The notes under the pieces are model-generated. The model did not search any database and was not told the origin of the DNA. It saw only the letters and a list, made by a program, of their open reading frames with translations. Positions 60,495 through 64,000 of a stretch of DNA of 64,000 bases are shown here, piece after piece. Each line of letters opens with the position of its first letter. The first letter of the stretch is position 1. Source of the DNA: JARFUG01 sp050485365 (GTDB taxonomy: Bacteria > Desulfobacterota > Desulfuromonadia > Desulfuromonadales > JACZKF01); contig JBJHBH010000006.1 of NCBI GenBank assembly GCA_050485365.1, positions 1-64,000 of the forward strand, read 5' to 3'. The translations under genes and the position numbers were made by a program.

Positions 60495-62669
60495 ATGGAA
60501 AAACGCCACGAAATCCCCTGCCCGACCCGGCCCCCCTGGCGAAACCCTGTAGAAATGATGTGGCTATTTGCCGGCGGCGCGCTCCTCGGCCTGACCCTTT
60601 GCCTTGCGGCCGCATGGGGGGCAGGTGTCCATCTAGACCTGATCAACACATCATGGCCCCCCTGGCGGCAGGTCGCCGCGGCGTGGAAAATCGGATGGTG
60701 GGCAATTTTTGCCCTCGTCGAACCAGGAAAATATGCCCAAAAATATGCGCAAATTTACGCGAATACGGGGGGGAATGTCAGCGGCTGGTTTGCGGTCGCC
60801 GGGCTCGGGGTCATCTCTGCTATCTCTCTTTCTGCGCTGAGCATGGCGTGGTTCTGCTCCACCCCTCCCGAAAACCCTGTCCACGTCCGAGGTCGAAAAA
60901 TTTCGACCGCTCCTGCAGATGCCCAAAAATCCTTGAATGGCTCCAGGAAGCGCAGCGGCGTCGGCCTGCCGGTCCATCCCGACGTAGAGATGAGTCAGGA
61001 TCTGGAAAGTAAGCACATGATGATTGTGGGGGCGACGGGCGAGGGCAAAACCACCATCCTCTCCCCCCTGATCTGTGAAGCGATCCGGAGAAATGACAAG
61101 TGCCTGATTTTTGATCCGAAGCCTGATTTTACAGAATGGATTCCGGGGCATGCCGTGATCCTTGCCCCATGGGACGAGCGCGGTGCGGCGTGGAATATGG
61201 GCGCGGACGTTTTGGACAAAGGGGACGCCGAGACGCTGGCGATGCGCTTCATCCCCGGCCAAGAGGTCCCCTGGGATCCTGGTGCTCGAATCATTCTCGA
61301 AGCGGCGATCATCGAATGCCAGCAGACCAAGGGGCAGAAATGGGGGCCGATCGACATCATCAAAATCCTAATCGACGATGATGAGATCATGAGAACGGTC
61401 AAAGAACACAAGCCGCTCGGCTCGCGCGTGGTCGCTGAGATGGCCAGCAAAACGACGCAATCGTTACTCATTACTCTCTCTGCACAGCTCGGACAATTTG
61501 AAAATCTTGCCGAGTGGTCGCACGGAAAACCTAAATTCTCTTTTCGAAGATGGCTTCTCGGCCAGGCCGGAGAGGGGACTTGGGGGACGGTCATCATGGC
61601 GGCGAATGACCGGTATCGCTCACTCTCCTCGACCTACTGTCAATCAATAGTCTCTATCTGCACGTCGATCATCTGCAGCCCAGATTTCCGCAAAAAAGAA
61701 AAGGTCTGGCTCTTCCTCGACGAGTTGCCGCAATTAGGCAAAATGCCTGAATTGTCGCAACTTTTAGCGGTCGGCAGGTCGAAAGGGTGCCGCGTCGTAA
61801 TGGGCACACAAGACATTTCTCAAATCAGAGATATCTACGGCGTGCATCAGGCTCAAGCATGGGCAAGCATGTTCGGCACTTGGATCATCGTGCGAATCAA
61901 GGGCACAGAATCGCCGAAATGGTTTAGCGAACTTCTCGGCGAGCGCGAAATCTGGCGCTGGAGCCCCGGAGCGCAGCGCGACGTGACGAGCGGAGCGGCG
62001 ACGAGCGTGTCTGAGTCGTGGCGCAGGGAGCGCGAGCCCGTCATTTTTCCAGACGAATTCACCGATCTTATTGGCGCAGGAGACGACGGAATCGACGGGA
62101 TTTTCTATGTTCCCGGCAATGACACTGTTTATCTGCTGCATTGGGATTTCTTCACGCCTGAAAAGGTCCGCGAAAACCACATCCAACATACCCCCGCGCG
62201 CATCAGAGAAATCCTTAATGGTGGTGGAGTCGCCCCCCCGGCGGCGGCACAAGAAAAAGCGGCACCCGGAGGGAATCAAGAGATCGAGCCCGAAGCCAGC
62301 GAACCGGAGGCCCAGGAAGTCCCGGAGGCCGAAGTTGAGCCGGAAAAAATCGAGGCCGGCGACCCAGACCCCGAAACCTTTTTTCCACCCGAGATTGACG
62401 AAATAGAAAATTCCGATGATGAAAGTGATGAAAACCACGATAACCAAAACCAAAGCGCAGACGCCCTTGCCGACGTCGGTTCAGAAATCGCCGGAGGCAC
62501 TTTTGACGCAATAGTCGACCCCATGAGCGCGGCGGTTTCGGCCATAGAAATCGTCGAAAACATCGCGGGTTCCGGAAGTCATAAGGCCAACACCCCTTCC
62601 CTTGCTGAGGATGTTGCAGGCCTGCTGGTCGGCGGGGAGATCGAAGAACAGGAGACCGAAAAATGCTGA
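60495..62669 (+). CDS. VirD4/TrwB-type coupling protein
   Basis: A 724-residue conjugation ATPase. Two N-terminal membrane helices (near 22-42 and 97-118) anchor it. Walker A GATGEGKTT lies at 179-187 and Walker B VWLFLDELPQLGK near 405-417. TQDISQIRDIYG is the conserved downstream helix. The last 150 residues are acidic and proline-rich (EPEASEPEAQEVPEAEVEPE), beyond the usual 500-residue core. It links the relaxosome to the secretion channel and pumps DNA. It overlaps the relaxase gene by 7 nt. Confidence 0.88.
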   Translation: MEKRHEIPCPTRPPWRNPVEMMWLFAGGALLGLTLCLAAAWGAGVHLDLINTSWPPWRQVAAAWKIGWWAIFALVEPGKYAQKYAQIYANTGGNVSGWFAVAGLGVISAISLSALSMAWFCSTPPENPVHVRGRKISTAPADAQKSLNGSRKRSGVGLPVHPDVEMSQDLESKHMMIVGATGEGKTTILSPLICEAIRRNDKCLIFDPKPDFTEWIPGHAVILAPWDERGAAWNMGADVLDKGDAETLAMRFIPGQEVPWDPGARIILEAAIIECQQTKGQKWGPIDIIKILIDDDEIMRTVKEHKPLGSRVVAEMASKTTQSLLITLSAQLGQFENLAEWSHGKPKFSFRRWLLGQAGEGTWGTVIMAANDRYRSLSSTYCQSIVSICTSIICSPDFRKKEKVWLFLDELPQLGKMPELSQLLAVGRSKGCRVVMGTQDISQIRDIYGVHQAQAWASMFGTWIIVRIKGTESPKWFSELLGEREIWRWSPGAQRDVTSGAATSVSESWRREREPVIFPDEFTDLIGAGDDGIDGIFYVPGNDTVYLLHWDFFTPEKVRENHIQHTPARIREILNGGGVAPPAAAQEKAAPGGNQEIEPEASEPEAQEVPEAEVEPEKIEAGDPDPETFFPPEIDEIENSDDESDENHDNQNQSADALADVGSEIAGGTFDAIVDPMSAAVSAIEIVENIAGSGSHKANTPSLAEDVAGLLVGGEIEEQETEKC

Positions 62670-64000
62670 GCATCGCAGCAATCCAAAACCTCAATTACTA
62701 CAGCAATTTAGCGCAAGAAGACTACTACAACAACGGCGGCGAGCCCCCGGGGCGGTGGATGGGATCCGGAATTTCGGCGCTTGGCTTGTCCGGCGAGGTC
62801 GAATTAGAACAGTATCACCGGATTTTTGCAGGTTATCATCCTGAAACCGGCGAAAAACTTGTGCAAAGCGCTGGCAGCGAGAACCACCGTCGGGGTTGGG
62901 ATTTTTCATTCAGCGCGCCAAAGTCAGTTTCGACCATATGGAGCCAAAGCGACCCGGTGCAACGCTCCGCGATCCAAGCCGCGCAAGATAGAGCCGTCCA
63001 AGCCGCCCTCAAACACCTGGAGAGCGTAGCAATCACGCGACGCGGAAAAGGCGGGGCCGAGGCCGAGCGCCCGGCGGGCCTCGTGGCGGCGAGTTACGAG
63101 CACAGCACGAGCCGCGCCCAAGACCCTCAGCTTCACACACATCTCTTAATTTCAAATCTATGTGCCCGGAATGACGGTACTTTCGGCACCCTCGAAACGA
63201 AAGAGATGTTTAGTCACAAAATGGCGGCGGGGGCCATTTTCCGCGCCCAACTCGCCGCCGAGCTCCAGGCGCTCGGCTATAAAATCGAGCGTGACGGCGA
63301 CTCTTTCCGAATCGCCGGCTCTCCCCGAGAGCTCGAAAAGGAATTTTCGAAGAGGCGCGAAGAGATCGAAAAAAGTCTTGCAGAATCGGGACATACCGGA
63401 GCGAAGGCAAGCGAAATAGCTGCGCTCGATTCCAGGTCGAAAAAAGAGGCCCGCCCGCGCTCAGAACTGTTTGCCGAATGGCAGGACACGGGCCGCGAAC
63501 ACGGATATGACCATGAATCGGTTTTGAGTGCAGAAATCGACCCGGAAAAAGCCCCTGCATTCCCTCCCATCGAGGACCTTCTCTATAAATTGACCGAGCG
63601 CGAATCAACATTCCGCGAGGCCGATATCTGGAAACTCGTGGCCGTTGAAGCGCAGGGGGTCATGAATGCCGAGCAGATCCGCGCCCAGGTCGAACAGCTC
63701 CTCGACTCTCCGGAACTCATCAGACTCGAAAAGCCCCTTTCCGAAGCCACCACCCCCCGCCCCCCGGAGGTCCGTTGGTCCACCCGGGAAATGGTCCGAA
63801 TCGAGAAAAACATGATCGAAACCGCCGCCACCCTGGCCGGGCAGCCCTCCCATCAGGTCAGCGAATCAGCGATGGAAGCCGCGCGGGCGGGGCGGACGCT
63901 GAGCGAGCAGCAGGACCAAGCCCTGCAGCACATCACCGCCCCGGGAGGCGCCGCCGTCCTGGTCGGCATGGCGGGAGCGGGAAAAAGTTATTTGTTGGGC
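62663..64000 (+). CDS. MobF-family conjugative relaxase (TrwC/TraI-like), N-terminal part
   Basis: The first 446 residues of a relaxase-helicase, cut by the right edge. N-terminal tyrosines Y12/Y13 and Y21/Y22 (in QEDYYNNGGEPPGRWMGSG) are candidate nicking residues. The HUH triad is H147, H158 and H160 (DPQLHTHLLISN). The conserved FSFSAPKSVS lies near 81. The RecD-like helicase domain begins near 400, with Walker A GMAGAGKS at 435-442 just before the edge. It nicks oriT and leads transfer. The start is set by the ATG inside the coupling-protein end. Confidence 0.92.
   Translation, partial: MLSIAAIQNLNYYSNLAQEDYYNNGGEPPGRWMGSGISALGLSGEVELEQYHRIFAGYHPETGEKLVQSAGSENHRRGWDFSFSAPKSVSTIWSQSDPVQRSAIQAAQDRAVQAALKHLESVAITRRGKGGAEAERPAGLVAASYEHSTSRAQDPQLHTHLLISNLCARNDGTFGTLETKEMFSHKMAAGAIFRAQLAAELQALGYKIERDGDSFRIAGSPRELEKEFSKRREEIEKSLAESGHTGAKASEIAALDSRSKKEARPRSELFAEWQDTGREHGYDHESVLSAEIDPEKAPAFPPIEDLLYKLTERESTFREADIWKLVAVEAQGVMNAEQIRAQVEQLLDSPELIRLEKPLSEATTPRPPEVRWSTREMVRIEKNMIETAATLAGQPSHQVSESAMEAARAGRTLSEQQDQALQHITAPGGAAVLVGMAGAGKSYLLG

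Overview
The window is GC-rich chromosomal DNA with a short mobile element at its right end. The order spoT/relA-rpoZ-gmk-yicC, the density of multiheme cytochromes, a sigma-54 activator beside a respiratory cluster and the paired DUF1538/P-II genes fit a Geobacter/Desulfuromonas-like bacterium (Desulfobacterota, Desulfuromonadia). This assignment is by gene content only.

Region by region. 1-2.6 kb: housekeeping operon on the minus strand (partial spoT/relA, rpoZ, gmk, yicC). 2.8-6.7 kb: a large envelope protein combining an HExxH protease-like domain, a TolB-like propeller and a BamA-like barrel, then a small outer-membrane barrel and a 49-residue zinc-ribbon protein. 6.8-24.6 kb: a contiguous minus-strand nitrate-ammonification cluster. 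It holds two NarK transporters, narI, narJ, narH, a frameshifted narG, a NarC-like cytochrome, napD, napH, napG, an oversized NapA (1112 aa), a mono-heme Reeler/choice-of-anchor-like protein and an octaheme nitrite reductase of the TvNiR type. 24.9-30.4 kb: a PAS/sigma-54 activator, a histidine kinase, a DUF3793/DUF2325 pair and a heme-binding chemoreceptor. 30.5-33.3 kb: two adjacent proteins that look like halves of a multicopper oxidase. 33.5-42 kb: a Kef-type antiporter, membrane and hypothetical proteins, a serine recombinase, a RelBE-type pair and an MscS channel. 42.3-48.6 kb: a second Kef-type antiporter followed by a tight operon USP - DUF1538 - DUF1538 - P-II-like - CBS - USP. 48.7-57.5 kb: accessory DNA with at least three gene remnants, an orphan secF, an aldehyde dehydrogenase, DUF305 and DUF202 membrane proteins, and a TetR/OsmC/HAD cluster carrying three matching 18-bp operators.

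From about 57.66 kb to the right edge the sequence is an integrative or plasmid-like element. It opens with a 20-bp copy of a tRNA 3' end, then a small HTH protein, helically phased nonamers before a Rep-like winged-helix gene, a 324-bp array of thirty-six 9-bp units in three sequence families, a candidate oriT with repeats one helical turn apart, and a ribbon-helix-helix / VirD4-type coupling protein / MobF relaxase operon in the trwA-trwB-trwC order of plasmid R388. The relaxase runs off the window.

Functionally, the centre of the window predicts nitrate import by NarK, cytoplasmic (Nar, if narG is intact) and periplasmic (Nap) nitrate reduction, and nitrite reduction to ammonium by the octaheme enzyme. 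Control is probably by a sigma-54 activator with a matching candidate promoter and upstream palindrome. The least explained parts are the 9-bp array and oriT region of the mobile element, the DUF1538/P-II operon, the split multicopper oxidase and the enlarged NapA.
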